From Salipaludibacillus neizhouensis (lineage in GTDB: Bacteria; Bacillota; Bacilli; Bacillales; Salisediminibacteriaceae), in contig NZ_KZ614146.1 of NCBI RefSeq assembly GCF_002886185.1, positions 1,472,930-1,536,929 of the forward strand: 64,000 nt of DNA, in the 5' to 3' direction. Made by a program: the position numbers and the translations under genes. Positions 25,826 through 35,270 of this stretch are shown one piece after another. The first letter of the stretch is position 1; every line of letters starts with the position of its first letter. The notes under the pieces were generated by a model, which saw only the letters and a list, made by a program, of their open reading frames with translations, did not search any database and was not told the DNA's origin.

Positions 25826-25913
25826 GAGGGGATGCCGTGTATGACAACATACAAGCTGCATTCTTAGAACAAATGATAAAGTGAATATAAAAAAACCACT
25901 ATATTCCAACCAC

Positions 25914-25927
25914 GGAACGTTTGTTCG
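25914..25927. promoter_or_regulatory. Possible LexA/DinR-like box
   Basis: GGAACGTTTGTTCG contains the GAAC-N4-GTTC dyad of Bacillus SOS boxes, 47 bases before the next start codon. One outer base and one inner base differ from the usual consensus. No DNA repair gene is adjacent, so the assignment is weak. Confidence 0.3.
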
Positions 25928-25973
25928 CGTTACAATGTTTGTATGTAAATTAATAACATTTGAGGTGGTTACT

Positions 25974-27011
25974 ATGAAATTAAAAAATATCAACATTGAG
26001 GAACGAATGGAACATTATCGTGTAAATGGTTTAAGTATTGCTTTGATTGAAAACGGCCAAATTAGTGGAACAGAAAACTACGGATTACTGGAAGTTAAAA
26101 GCGATAGAGAAATAAACGAGAATTCGATTTTTGGTGCGTGTTCGATTAGCAAACTTTTAACTGGAGTAGCGGCTATCAAACTTATAGAGAAGGGAATTCT
26201 TGGTTTAGATGAAAATGTAAATGAAAGACTTATAACATGGAAAATACCTGAAAATGTATTCACAAAAACTAAAAAAGTTACGTTAAGGAACTTGCTTAGT
26301 CATCAATCCGGAATCAAGGATCCCGAAGGAAGTTTTTCTGAACTAAATACAGATACAGGTATTCCTTCAATGGTTGAATTATTAGAGGGGGAAACTCCGT
26401 ATTGTAAGGATCCTATTGAAGTACAGTACGAGCCAGAGAGCAAATTCCATTATTCAGATGCAGGTTTTTGTGTTGTTCAGCAACTAATTGAAGATGTGAC
26501 AGAAAAATCGTTTTATCAAGTGGTGAATGAGTTCATATTTAAGCCATTAGGAATGGAAAATAGCTATTTAAACACAACGATGTTAGAGATGGATAACCAG
26601 TACTTCTCTTGTGGTCATACTAAAAATGGTGATTTAGTAGAGGGGAAATATCCTATATACCCTTATCCAGCAGCTTCTGGATTATGGACGACTTCATTGG
26701 ATTTAGCTGCATTAGTTCTTGAGCTAATGAATGCTCTAAAAGGAGAAAGTAAAATTGGCATTTCAGAAAGTTTAGCAAAAGAAATGATAACTTCTCAAAG
26801 AGGGAAAAGTTGGACAGGATTAGGTGTATTCTTAGACGGTTCTGATAAAGAATTAGAAATTTCATCTCTGGGTTGGGGAGTAGGCTTCCAATGTATGATA
26901 TTTGCATCTCCACACTTAGAAAAAGGTGCCGTTATAATGACGAATGCAGAATTAGGTGTTCATCAATTAAAGGGGATTATAGGAGATATTTATAGGTCTC
27001 TTATATCTTAA
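25974..27011 (+). CDS. Serine hydrolase, beta-lactamase/penicillin-binding fold
   Basis: 345 residues of the class C beta-lactamase-like family. The S-x-x-K nucleophile motif is in GACSISKLLTG, the Y-x-N-like motif in FHYSDAGFCVVQQL, and a third motif near the C terminus where LGWGVGFQ stands for H/K-x-G. No signal peptide, so the enzyme is intracellular, and the substrate is unknown (D-aminopeptidase- or esterase-like). ATG 25974 follows GAGGTGGTTACT; the longer frame from 25881 is not supported. A related gene lies at 34100-35122. Confidence 0.85.
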   Translation: MKLKNINIEERMEHYRVNGLSIALIENGQISGTENYGLLEVKSDREINENSIFGACSISKLLTGVAAIKLIEKGILGLDENVNERLITWKIPENVFTKTKKVTLRNLLSHQSGIKDPEGSFSELNTDTGIPSMVELLEGETPYCKDPIEVQYEPESKFHYSDAGFCVVQQLIEDVTEKSFYQVVNEFIFKPLGMENSYLNTTMLEMDNQYFSCGHTKNGDLVEGKYPIYPYPAASGLWTTSLDLAALVLELMNALKGESKIGISESLAKEMITSQRGKSWTGLGVFLDGSDKELEISSLGWGVGFQCMIFASPHLEKGAVIMTNAELGVHQLKGIIGDIYRSLIS

Positions 27012-27037
27012 CAACGTTATGTTAAAGGGGGAGAAAG

Positions 27038-27409
27038 ATGCAAATAACTTTAGCAAATCCTAATCATATATCTGACGTTATGGCTTTCTTTAATGAGATT
27101 TTAGACCGTAATAATAGTGCAATTTATTCGGAAGAGTTTTTATGTCCTCTTGGAATTAAAGCGGCCATAAGACGAGAGCAAATGATAGTAGCAACAGTAG
27201 AAGATCAAGTAGTGGGAGCAGTTCGCTTTTATCGAAAGAAAACGCAAAACAAAATTTCTTTATATCAATTTGCGGTAAGTGAGGGTTATCGTGGTAAAGG
27301 ATTATTAAAAACGATGTTAAAGACGATAAATGATTTACCTATTGTTGTATTGTGTCCGACAGATTCGAAATTCAATGATTATTATTACAAGACAGAATGG
27401 AGAATTTAA
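27038..27409 (+). CDS. GNAT-family acetyltransferase, possibly shortened
   Basis: 123 residues: MIVATVEDQVVGAVRFYRKK, ISLYQFAVSEGYRGKGLLKT (motif A, R-G-K-G) and a C-terminal VLCPTDSKFNDYYYKTEWRI. In the adjacent frame NGEFKTWVYNDE follows directly and ends at 27434; that looks like the natural end of the protein, so a small deletion may have changed the last residues. The core fold is complete. GGGGGAGAAAG precedes the ATG. Confidence 0.75.
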   Translation: MQITLANPNHISDVMAFFNEILDRNNSAIYSEEFLCPLGIKAAIRREQMIVATVEDQVVGAVRFYRKKTQNKISLYQFAVSEGYRGKGLLKTMLKTINDLPIVVLCPTDSKFNDYYYKTEWRI

Positions 27410-27495
27410 AACATGGGTTTATAATGATGAATAAGAAAGATTAATATAAAATCACAACATATTTTCAAAAATTGATTGTAAGGGAGTTTAATTGT

Positions 27496-27780
27496 GTGAA
27501 CCTCTTAAAGTTTTTTGTTTACCAAATTGCTCTTTCTATTATTGGCATAGCAAATAATTATTTTTTCAAGGATTTTCTTTATGAGCACTTCAATATACAT
27601 AATAAATTGATTTCTTCATTAATTGCGACACCTATTGATATGATTATCATTTATTTCACCTTTAAGTTATATTCCTTATTAAAAACTAAGCTGAGATACA
27701 AGGTTTTAATTCATATAGGTGCATTGATTACAGGGTTTTTAATTTTTGGGTTAATAACTAATCAAATTTCTTTGTGGTGA
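27496..27780 (+). CDS. Small polytopic membrane protein (GtrA-like)
   Basis: 94 residues with four predicted membrane helices (about 4-24, 34-55, 59-70 and 75-92). The pattern FFVYQIALSIIGIANNYFFK resembles the start of GtrA-type flippase partners, but it is shorter and I cannot confirm it. GTG 27496 follows AAGGGAG at nine bases; TTG 27472 upstream has no site. Confidence 0.55.
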   Translation: MNLLKFFVYQIALSIIGIANNYFFKDFLYEHFNIHNKLISSLIATPIDMIIIYFTFKLYSLLKTKLRYKVLIHIGALITGFLIFGLITNQISLW

Positions 27781-27859
27781 ATGTTCAACTAGGTCTAGCT
27801 ATGTAGAAAAACCCCTATACTTATAATTTTTTAAAACAGACATGGAGATATATGCAATT

Positions 27860-28756
27860 ATGAATCAAATAAAAAACGCCAGTATAAAATTAAAAGGGCA
27901 ATTAGATCAACAGGAATATAAAGATATAAAAAGTCTTAAGGAGTATTGTGGTAGTAAAGATAAAGTAACAGTAAAGCTAGAGCTTGATTATAAATGGAGC
28001 AAAGCTCTAGATAAAAGTGTGGACAGTAATGAGATCAATGAATTTATGTTCTATGATGAAGGTATGCTTATCGGTTATATTGGAATATGTCAATTTGGTG
28101 GAGAAACGTTGGAAGTTAATGGCGTAGTCCATCCTGAGTTTAGGAGAATGGGAGTCTTCACCAGGTTATTCTCGTTGGTGAAGGATGAGTGGTACAAAAG
28201 AAAATCACAGGATCTGCTTTTACTGAGTGATCAAAACTCACTATCTGGTCTTGAATTTATCAAGAGTACAGGTGCGCATTATGAAAACTCAGAATATGAA
28301 ATGTTTCTTAAAGGTGAACCAACTCTAGGATCAGCTTTAAATAAGTTGATACTTAGAAGAGCACTCAATGAAGACGCAAAAGAAATAGCAAGACAAAATA
28401 ATATATATTTCCAATCTGACTCCGAGGAACTAGAGATTCTCCCCGAGGAAGAAGCGAAGCGCGGAGTAGATATTTATATTGCTGAAATTGATAACGAAAT
28501 CATAGGGAAGGTACAAGTAAGTGTAGATGCTGGTATAGGTGGTATTTACGGGTTAGGAGTCCTTCCAGAATATCGAAGAAAAGGTTATGGTAGAGATATC
28601 TTAATGAAAGCGATAGAGAAGCTGAAAGAAAAGCAAGTACATGAAATAATGCTGCAAGTTTCTGTGGAAAACAAGCATGCCTTAGAACTCTATAAATCCT
28701 GTGGTTTTGAGGAGACTTCTACGATGGATTATTATAAACTAAGCAAAAAACAATGA
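27860..28756 (+). CDS. Tandem GNAT acetyltransferase
   Basis: 298 residues with two GNAT domains. The first (about 1-150) has LEVNGVVHPEFRRMGVFTRL and degenerate features; the second (about 155-295) has IYGLGVLPEYRRKGYGRDIL (R-R-K-G-x-G) and IMLQVSVENKHALELYKSCG. Such tandem proteins, like mycothiol synthase relatives, usually keep activity in one domain. ATG 27860 is chosen because GGAG at 27844 precedes it, while ATG 27842 has no site. The stop TGA is the start of a REP copy. Confidence 0.85.
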   Translation: MNQIKNASIKLKGQLDQQEYKDIKSLKEYCGSKDKVTVKLELDYKWSKALDKSVDSNEINEFMFYDEGMLIGYIGICQFGGETLEVNGVVHPEFRRMGVFTRLFSLVKDEWYKRKSQDLLLLSDQNSLSGLEFIKSTGAHYENSEYEMFLKGEPTLGSALNKLILRRALNEDAKEIARQNNIYFQSDSEELEILPEEEAKRGVDIYIAEIDNEIIGKVQVSVDAGIGGIYGLGVLPEYRRKGYGRDILMKAIEKLKEKQVHEIMLQVSVENKHALELYKSCGFEETSTMDYYKLSKKQ

Positions 28757-28790
28757 TGCAGGGGACGGTTCTCTGCTTCATTTTTATTGT
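28754..28790 (+). repeat. REP family A copy providing the stop codon
   Basis: TGATGCAG, GGGACGGTTCT, CTGCTTCA, TTTTT; TGA is the stop of the tandem GNAT gene. Confidence 0.9.
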
Positions 28791-28817
28791 TATTATGAAG
28801 CAATCAATTGTATTCTA

Positions 28818-28931
28818 GTCATTCATGTATACAGACGTATGGGCTTTATAGAAGAAGGTAGACAGAAGAAACAATTAAAATATGAAGATGGTTCATATGG
28901 TGATGACATATTGATGGCTTTTTATATTTAA
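28818..28931 (+). pseudogene. C-terminal remnant of a RimJ/RimL-like acetyltransferase
   Basis: A frame without a start reads RRMGFIEEGRQKKQLKYEDG followed by SYGDDILMAFYI, the usual end of RimJ/RimL-type GNAT proteins. The rest of the gene is missing; it begins where the REP tail ends. Confidence 0.65.
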
Positions 28932-29005
28932 TAACAAGATTTTGAATTAAATTAATAGGGAGCTATCTCTAAATTCTGGTGCTAACGTGCCCTGCAAGAG
29001 GGGTA

Positions 29006-29046
29006 AGAAAAAAGGCAACACTGAAAATAATCAGGTTGCCTTTTCT
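29006..29046 (+). terminator. Terminator-like hairpin
   Basis: AAAAGGCAAC / GTTGCCTTTT with an inner CTGA...TCAG extension and T residues. Confidence 0.8.
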
Positions 29047-29144
29047 GTATGATTAACTAAATTATACCATATATTTTCACGAACTATCAGTCTATGTTTT
29101 TCCTAATTTATTGGTAGTGTTGTACTTAGAATGGAGGTAGATTC

Positions 29145-29656
29145 ATGATTGAATACAGAATAAAAACAAACAAAGACTTTACTGAAAAAATTGGGGAACT
29201 TGTATGTATGCTTGAACATTCAAGGGAAGTTACCTTAAGTGAAATTTCTAATCTAAACCAAAACGATTTAGATTATTTACCGAATAATCGTTCAAACTCG
29301 ATTGGTTCTCTTTTATCACATATTGCGTCCATTGAGTTTGTACATCAGTGTATTTCGTTTGAAAACAGGGATTTTACAAACGAAGAATACTTCGAGTGGG
29401 GAGCAGCTCTGGAATTAGGGGATAAGGGAAGAGAAGTGATTAGAAGTCATTCTATTGATTATCTCAATTATCACAAGTTAGAAACAATACATTAACCTAT
29501 TTGAAATCGAAACAAGATAGTTGGTTATTTGAAGTGAATAAATGGGGTAATGGTGTTTCTTATAATAATTACTATTTATGGTTTCACGTGATGGAGGACG
29601 AAATCAGCCATCGTGGACAGATTAGAACAATTAAAAAACTGCTGGAAAAAAGCTAA
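29145..29656 (+). pseudogene. DinB-family (DUF664-like) protein, frameshifted
   Basis: The first frame has LGELVCMLEHSR-like helices, SIGSLLSHIASIEFVHQCIS (first metal histidine) and ends 29495. The next frame continues at about 29475 with SQVRNNTLTYLKSKQDSWLF, NNYYLWFHVMEDEISHRGQI (second metal histidine pair, H-V-x-E-D-E-x-x-H) and stops at 29656. Joined, they form a normal 170-residue DinB four-helix bundle, a family of metal-dependent thiol transferases and related enzymes. GGAGG precedes the ATG. One indel near 29480 separates the halves. Confidence 0.8.
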
Positions 29657-29831
29657 ACTTAGATCAGCTAAAGAGGAGCAAGAGCTGAACAGGTATTTTA
29701 TTAAACTATTGTACATTTAGTGGAACAAACTGTCCCTGCTCTTGTGTCGCAAACAAGGGGAGGATAGTGGAAGTGAAGCAATATTTTTATTATCAGTATT
29801 AGTGAAGTGCATAAATATAGGAGGAGAAGTA

Positions 29832-30317
29832 GTGCGAGAAATAACTTTGTCTAATGGTAAAACAGTAGAAGTAGAGTGTTTAAGTTGTGCGTTAACAAGT
29901 GGATTAATACAGCCAGATGGTGGTGTGGTCCTGGAAACGGAGTATTTCCACGCACATCAAGATGTTGCATATCCCATAAAGGGGCTAATAATAATAGCTT
30001 CTAAACGGCATATTAAACGTTTTGATGAATTAACAGAATATGAACAGGTAGATTATATTACGGTTTTATCAAGGATAAGGAAGGCACAAAGAGATATTTT
30101 AGGAATTGATTATGTTTATTATTTTTATAATGAAGACACATCTCATCATTTCCATACTTGGATGGTACCAAGATACGATTGGATGTATGAATTTGGTCGC
30201 TCTGTTGAATCAGTAAGGCCTGTTCTGCTCCACGCTCGTGAAGAAATGAATAACGATGAGAATATTCAGGAGGTAATGGAAGCAATTAAGTCTTTAAGGA
30301 AAGAATTAAATACATAA
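29832..30317 (+). CDS. HIT-family nucleotide-binding protein
   Basis: 161 residues. The HIT signature H-x-H-x-H-like motif is TSHHFHTWMVPRYDWM (about residues 105-120); its middle histidine would attack the alpha phosphate of the nucleotide. The N-terminal CLSCAL may be part of a metal site. HIT enzymes are nucleotide hydrolases or transferases. GTG 29832 follows TAGGAGGAGAAGTA. A longer reading from 29742 is not supported. Confidence 0.85.
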   Translation: MREITLSNGKTVEVECLSCALTSGLIQPDGGVVLETEYFHAHQDVAYPIKGLIIIASKRHIKRFDELTEYEQVDYITVLSRIRKAQRDILGIDYVYYFYNEDTSHHFHTWMVPRYDWMYEFGRSVESVRPVLLHAREEMNNDENIQEVMEAIKSLRKELNT

Positions 30318-30331
30318 GTTTGTATTCCACT

Positions 30332-30381
30332 AACGAGCGTAATTCTGAAGGAAAGAATTGTGCTCGTTCTTTGTGTATAGG
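30332..30381 (+). repeat. Hairpin repeat family C, copy 2
   Basis: ACGAGCGTAATTCT / AGAATTGTGCTCGT stem (two G-U pairs), then TCTTTGTGTATAGGG. The tail GGATATTTATGTTA at 30415 recurs at 32409 and 36959. Confidence 0.7.
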
Positions 30382-30576
30382 GTTATTTAATGGCATGGAA
30401 CTTCCAAATATACTGGATATTTATGTTAGAATTGGTGTAAGGTTTTATAGAAATGTCTTTAGTTAAAATGGCAAAATACTAAGATTCGATAATGATAAAA
30501 TATCGGTGTATGGCAGACTTAATGTATAAACTAGTTGGTTACAATTAAAAAGGAATAAGGAAGGAAGTCTAAAACT

Positions 30577-31284
30577 ATGGATTTCGAAACAGTTATGCAG
30601 GAGCTTGAATCTCTCGGTAAGGAACGAACTAAAAAAATGTACCTATCCAATGGTGCGCACGAGCCTCTTTTTGGCGTTGCAACAGGTGCTATGAAACCAA
30701 TCGTTAAGGAAATAAAAATAAATCAACGTTTAGCTGAAGAGCTTTATGCTACAGGTAACTATGATGCCATGTATTTTGCAGGCATTATTGCAGATCCAAA
30801 TGCTATGACTGAGTCGGATTTTGATCGTTGGATGGATGAAGCGTATTTTTATATGCTATCTGATTATGTAGTGGCAGTAACGTTATCAGAGGCAGATATT
30901 GCACAAGACATTGCTGATAAATGGATTGCAAGTGGCGACGAGCTGAGGATGTCAGCGGGTTGGAGTTGCTACTGCTGGCTTTTAGGGAATCGCCAAGACA
31001 ATGAATTTGCCGAAAACAAGATTTCTAATATGCTTGATAGAGTGAAAAATTCTATTCATGATTCGCCGGAAAGAACGAAAGTGTCTATGAATAATTTTAT
31101 ATACACCGTGGGGACTTCCTATTTGCCGCTACATGAAAAGGCTGTTGTGACCGCTAAAGAAGTAGGTATAGTAGAAATCAAAAGGGACAACAAAAAACCT
31201 AGTTCCCTAAATTCTTATGAAAATATTCAAAAACAAATAGATAAAGAAAGGCTTGGTTTCAAACGCAAGCATGTTAGATGTTAA
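30577..31284 (+). CDS. DNA alkylation repair protein, AlkD-like HEAT repeat
   Basis: 235 residues, all helical, with the AlkD/DUF-type start KKMYLSNGAHEPLFGVATGA, a repeated helix-turn-helix pattern (LAEELYATGNYDAMYFAGII) and ERTKVSMNNFIYTVGTSYLP. AlkD-fold enzymes remove 3-methyladenine or 7-methylguanine, but some members of this branch lack the catalytic residues. AAGGAAGTCT precedes the ATG. The C-terminal 30 residues are lysine rich. Confidence 0.75.
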   Translation: MDFETVMQELESLGKERTKKMYLSNGAHEPLFGVATGAMKPIVKEIKINQRLAEELYATGNYDAMYFAGIIADPNAMTESDFDRWMDEAYFYMLSDYVVAVTLSEADIAQDIADKWIASGDELRMSAGWSCYCWLLGNRQDNEFAENKISNMLDRVKNSIHDSPERTKVSMNNFIYTVGTSYLPLHEKAVVTAKEVGIVEIKRDNKKPSSLNSYENIQKQIDKERLGFKRKHVRC

Positions 31285-31434
31285 AAACTGCTTTGTATCG
31301 GGGTGTTGATCCAAGAAGGGTCGATAGTGAACCAATTATAAAATACATATCTCATTAATGAAATACTACGTTTTATTTTTCTAACTGTTGTTGTTTTTTA
31401 TCACTATAACTGAGGTTTTCAGAAGGGTGATTTA

Positions 31435-31596
31435 ATGGAGGCAATCAAACTAGGATTAGCTATGTTATTCGCAATAATAGTAATTGCGATAGTTTTTTCT
31501 TTAGTAAGATTAATAGTAAAGCATTTTTTTGATGACTTTTATCGGGCACTCTACCGAAAGTCATATCGTTTATTCCATAAAGTTTTCAGGAATTAA
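31435..31596 (+). CDS. Small single-pass membrane protein
   Basis: 53 residues with one strongly hydrophobic helix (LAMLFAIIVIAIVFSLVRLI, about residues 8-27) and a basic tail DFYRALYRKSYRLFHKVF. GAAGGGTGATTTA precedes the ATG. I do not recognise it. A small membrane protein of similar build is at 41385-41531. Confidence 0.6.
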   Translation: MEAIKLGLAMLFAIIVIAIVFSLVRLIVKHFFDDFYRALYRKSYRLFHKVFRN

Positions 31597-31690
31597 ATTT
31601 TTGTTCGCCCAATTGGTGGGGTTTCTTTGTTTTTATTTCGCTAATGGCCAGAAAAGTTAAAGTAGATAAAAAATTGAAAGTGAGGACAAA

Positions 31691-32131
31691 ATGAATGAAA
31701 TAGCATGGGACATACGTGAGGGCAAGCGTTTGAAAAAGATTCAATTAGTCCAAAGTAATCTCGTGACGCTCTTGTTATTCGTTCTATGTGCTTATTTTTT
31801 GAAGAACGGAATGGAGGCTTCCTTCCTTTTTGGAATATGTTGCGCGGTTTTCTGGCTCTATTTAGCAAGTATGGTGTACACCCTAAATACAGGACGAACA
31901 ATCGGTACAAAGACTAGTAGGCGTGTGCAGGACTTTGATAAAGACCATTTTGGCGAGAAGCGCTGGAAGAGAAAGAAAATTATAGAGGTTGTATTCAGTA
32001 ATGTTATAACTGTTGTTTTTACAGTGTTATTGGTTAATTTAGATTTTAATTTTGAAAGATTGGACTTTCAAGTCATTGCTATTCCATTTATCGGGGCTTG
32101 GATTGGCCATAATATAGGAGAGATTATGTGA
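31691..32131 (+). CDS. Hypothetical membrane protein
   Basis: 146 residues with four hydrophobic segments (about 24-38, 43-63, 101-117, 125-143) and a charged central loop (RVQDFDKDHFGEKRWKRKK). Family not recognised. GAAAGTGAGGACAAA precedes the ATG. The stop TGA is formed by the first bases of a REP copy, so the REP hairpin sits immediately at the gene end. Confidence 0.65.
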   Translation: MNEIAWDIREGKRLKKIQLVQSNLVTLLLFVLCAYFLKNGMEASFLFGICCAVFWLYLASMVYTLNTGRTIGTKTSRRVQDFDKDHFGEKRWKRKKIIEVVFSNVITVVFTVLLVNLDFNFERLDFQVIAIPFIGAWIGHNIGEIM

Positions 32132-32160
32132 GGCAGGGGACGGTTCTCTGCTTCACTTTT
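32129..32160 (+). repeat. REP family A copy providing the stop codon
   Basis: TGAGGCAG, GGGACGGTTCT, CTGCTTCA, CTTTTTG. TGA ends the membrane protein gene; G-T pairing keeps the stem. Confidence 0.9.
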
Positions 32161-32520
32161 TGTTGTGCTTAACAAACAATTAATCGCGATTTTGACATCC
32201 TATAGAAACATATATGAATGAATGTTCTTTTATGGAAAGAGAAGTGCTACTATACATAGTTTTTCACTCACAAAATAGTATACCAATAAATGAAACACTG
32301 TTTGCCATTTCATACTTTGGGAATAAATATGTTCTTGTTTGATTGGTTTAAATATGATCACTCTTCTACGTTGGGCAATTTAATAGAATAAGGCTCCTAA
32401 ACAAAAATGGATATTTATGTTAATATTGGCATAAGGTTATGAAAGTAATTAAACTTCAGCAACAGGAAACTTTAATACTTCCTTAATACAACCTTTCATG
32501 AATTTTAAGGAGGAAAAATA
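32161..32520. other. Spacer with repeat tails
   Basis: No gene. REP tail (AATTAATCGCGATTTTGACAT) and the word GGATATTTATGTTAATATTG at 32409 of family C tails. Confidence 0.4.
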
Positions 32521-32996
32521 GTGAGAATAGTTTTAGAATCACTACGTTTTATAGGTATCTATTTTTTACTTCTGACGATATTAGGCGTAATTACTTATCT
32601 TATTTTATCAAGTTTCGGTTTAAATGCTGAAAAATATAGTTGGACGGCAATCGTTAGTGCATTTATCTTAATTTTCGTACTATACAAAAAGATGGGTTGG
32701 GGTGAGGGGTATAATAACCCCATTCTCTGCATTTCGCTTATGTTAATTATCATCTTTTCATTGTTAATTCCAGATACAAATTTGTTTATCAGTATGGTTT
32801 CCCGTTTAAGTTATTAACGTTATATATTGAAAATGGGAGCAGATTCGTTATTCCCAATCTATTTTCTGGAGGTATCACGGGTTGGAATGTGAGTATGGGT
32901 GTCTTTGGTAATTTTATAGTCTTCTATTTCACTTTACGCTTCATATTTAAAAACTTAGCAAATAAAAAAGAAGATCTTGTTAATAGGATGAGTTAA
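32521..32996 (+). pseudogene. Membrane protein, frameshifted
   Basis: GTG 32521 with AAGGAGGAAAAATA opens a frame with three helices (FIGIYFLLLTILGVITYLIL, AIVSAFILIFVLY, ISLMLIIIFSLLI) that ends 32817. The next frame continues LYIENGSRFVIPNLFSGGIT, GWNVSMGVFGNFIVFYFTLR and ends KNLANKKEDLVNRMS at 32996, where another helix is found. I read this as one gene of about 158 residues with an indel near 32810. Family not recognised. Confidence 0.6.
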
Positions 32997-33135
32997 TACA
33001 TGTGATGCAGGGTCTTTTGTCTATTTTCCAAGTGTTTGTATACTTATAAGCTGTTATGTAAGCAAAATGGGTGCAATTAAATTTAGATTGTTAAGGTGAT
33101 TAGTTTGAGTAGTAATTTCATTTGGAGGAATATTT

Positions 33136-33909
33136 ATGAACCAATTAAAGGATAAAATTGCAATTGTTACGGGTGTAAGCCGTTTAAAAGGGATTGGAGC
33201 AGCTATTTGTAAGGAGTTAGCAGAAGCGGGTTATCACATCTTTTTTACTTATTGGATGGATTATGACAAAGAAATGCCTTGGAGCATTAATTTAGATGAT
33301 CCATTGAAACTTAAAGAGGAATTGTTGGGAAAAGGTGTGAAAGTATCATGTATGGAACTGGATCTAACGCAACATAATGCACCGGAACAACTTATAAATA
33401 GAGTTTCTGAACAACTTGGTTCTCCTTATATTTTGATTAATAATGCCACACACTCAACTAACAACGATTTTTCTACTGTGACTGCCGAAATATTAGATAA
33501 ACATTACATGGTAAATGTACGAGCGACGACACTGTTAAGTAGTTTATTTGCGCAAAGATTTAATAAGAAATCTGGTGGAAGAATCGTCAATATTACTTCG
33601 GGGCAGTTTCAAGGACCCATGCCTGGTGAATTAGCATATGCAACAACAAAGGGAGCTGTTGATGCTCTAACTATTACATTGTCGGCCGAACTTGCTCCGT
33701 TAGGCATCACAGTCAATGCCATAAATCCAGGTCCAACTGATACTGGTTGGATGACAGATGACATCAAAACGAAATTAAGACCATTGTTTCCGTTCGGTAG
33801 AATAGGCGATCCGAAAGATGCTGCAAAAACAATTAAATTCCTAGTGAGTGAAGATGCGGATTGGATTACAGGGCAAGTTATTCATTCAGAGGGTGGATTT
33901 AAAAGATAA
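33136..33909 (+). CDS. SDR-family oxidoreductase
   Basis: 257 residues with the short-chain dehydrogenase layout: cofactor loop VTGVSRLKGIGAAIC (variant of TGxxxGxG with one inserted region), LILINNATHS for N-N-A-G, catalytic serine in NITSGQF, Y-x-x-x-K in AYATTKGAVDAL, and NAINPGPTDTGW. The GVSRLKGIG form is typical of Bacillus SDRs annotated as 3-ketoacyl-ACP reductase-like, often linked to antibiotic or unknown metabolism. GGAGGAATATTT precedes the ATG; a terminator follows. Confidence 0.88.
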   Translation: MNQLKDKIAIVTGVSRLKGIGAAICKELAEAGYHIFFTYWMDYDKEMPWSINLDDPLKLKEELLGKGVKVSCMELDLTQHNAPEQLINRVSEQLGSPYILINNATHSTNNDFSTVTAEILDKHYMVNVRATTLLSSLFAQRFNKKSGGRIVNITSGQFQGPMPGELAYATTKGAVDALTITLSAELAPLGITVNAINPGPTDTGWMTDDIKTKLRPLFPFGRIGDPKDAAKTIKFLVSEDADWITGQVIHSEGGFKR

Positions 33910-33916
33910 ACAATTC

Positions 33917-33944
33917 AAAAAGGCTCTTATCATAGAGCCTTTTT
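33917..33944 (+). terminator. Terminator of the SDR gene
   Basis: AAAAAGGCTCT / AGAGCCTTTTT, 11-bp stem with T tail. Confidence 0.9.
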
Positions 33945-34039
33945 GGTGTATTATTAAGCATAAGTTTGTGAACTAAAGTACTAATTCAAGGATAGCTTTG
34001 CTTTAATACCGGTCTTTGATTGTAGTCAATGAAAATGAG

Positions 34040-34075
34040 TTAAGAATTGCGCTCTTTCTATGTGTATAGAGATAG
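34040..34075 (+). repeat. Hairpin repeat family C, copy 3 (half)
   Basis: Only the right arm TAAGAATTGCGCTCTTT and the TATGTGTATAGAG tail remain, just before the next gene. Confidence 0.55.
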
Positions 34076-34099
34076 AAAAATAGTGTTGGAGGGATAGAA

Positions 34100-35122
34100 A
34101 TGAAAAGCAACATTTTAAATCGTATTACCAATATCCAAGAAAAAGTTGAATTTTCTGGAAGCACTCTCGTTAAGAAAAATAGCGATATTTTAGCAGAGAC
34201 AAGCTACGGTTATGCTAACCGTTCGGAGCAAATTAAAAATAGTATGCATACAAGATATGGCATAGCTTCAGGTTGCAAACTTCTTACATCCATTGCAATC
34301 TGTCAACTTGTAGAGAATGGGAAACTTTCTTTTGATACAAAATTAGTAGATTGCCTCGATGTTCATTTCCCTCATTTTGATATGGGTATAACCATTCATC
34401 ATCTATTAACACATACATCAGGGATACCAGATTATTTTGATGAAGAAGTGATGGATGATTTTGAGGAATTGTGGGTTAAGAATCCAATGTATCTTCTTAG
34501 AACCTTAGAAGACTTTTTACCCCTTTTCCAGAACCAGCCAATGAAATTAAAAGTTGAAGAGAGATTTCATTACAACAATGCTGGCTATATCTTACTTGGT
34601 TTAATTGTAGAGCAAGCAAGTAAACTTGCATTTTCCGAATATGTTAAAGAAAACATCTTTATAAAAGCGGATATGGATGACTCTGGCTATTTTGAATTTG
34701 ATTCTCTCCCCAAGCATACAGCATTAGGTTATATTGAACGTCCAGATGGTAAGTGGAAAACAAATATTTACTCATTACCTGTAAAAGGTGGTGCAGATGG
34801 TGGAGCCTTTGTAACCGTCGACGATATGGCAAAATTGTGGGATTCGCTTTTAAACAACCAATTACTTAATGAAGAACATACTAAAAAGTTACTTACTCCT
34901 TATGTTCAAACGGATGACAAACATAGCTTTTACGGTTATGGAGTATGGATTGAGAAAAATGATGAAGAGATTTTAAAATTTCATATTATGGGTTATGACC
35001 CAGGTGTTAGTTTTCATGCTGCTTTTTATCCGAAAATTTCAATAATAACAGTAATATGTTCAAATAAATCCGAAGGTGCATTCGATATTATGAGAGAAAT
35101 TGAAGAAGAAATTTCAATGTAA
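34100..35122 (+). CDS. Serine hydrolase, beta-lactamase/penicillin-binding fold
   Basis: 340 residues. S-x-x-K is ASGCKLLTSIA (about residue 56), Y-x-N is FHYNNAGYILLGLI, and the third motif region is near FHIMGYDPGVSF, where H-x-x-G replaces K-T-G. LLTHTSGIPDYFDEE is the usual class C-like loop. No signal peptide, so probably intracellular esterase or peptidase. GGAGGGATAGAA precedes the ATG. Only distantly related in sequence to the gene at 25974-27011. Confidence 0.85.
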   Translation: MKSNILNRITNIQEKVEFSGSTLVKKNSDILAETSYGYANRSEQIKNSMHTRYGIASGCKLLTSIAICQLVENGKLSFDTKLVDCLDVHFPHFDMGITIHHLLTHTSGIPDYFDEEVMDDFEELWVKNPMYLLRTLEDFLPLFQNQPMKLKVEERFHYNNAGYILLGLIVEQASKLAFSEYVKENIFIKADMDDSGYFEFDSLPKHTALGYIERPDGKWKTNIYSLPVKGGADGGAFVTVDDMAKLWDSLLNNQLLNEEHTKKLLTPYVQTDDKHSFYGYGVWIEKNDEEILKFHIMGYDPGVSFHAAFYPKISIITVICSNKSEGAFDIMREIEEEISM

Positions 35123-35270
35123 TCTTCGGTTTGTGAAATAAAGCTATTAGATATTTGTGTTAATGTAAATGAATTCTAAATTAATGATCTAATCTTGTTA
35201 AGGAACTAAGCAAGGCCAGGATAGAAGATCTATGGATTACCTCGTACACTTGATACGAGGTGATTTACAT

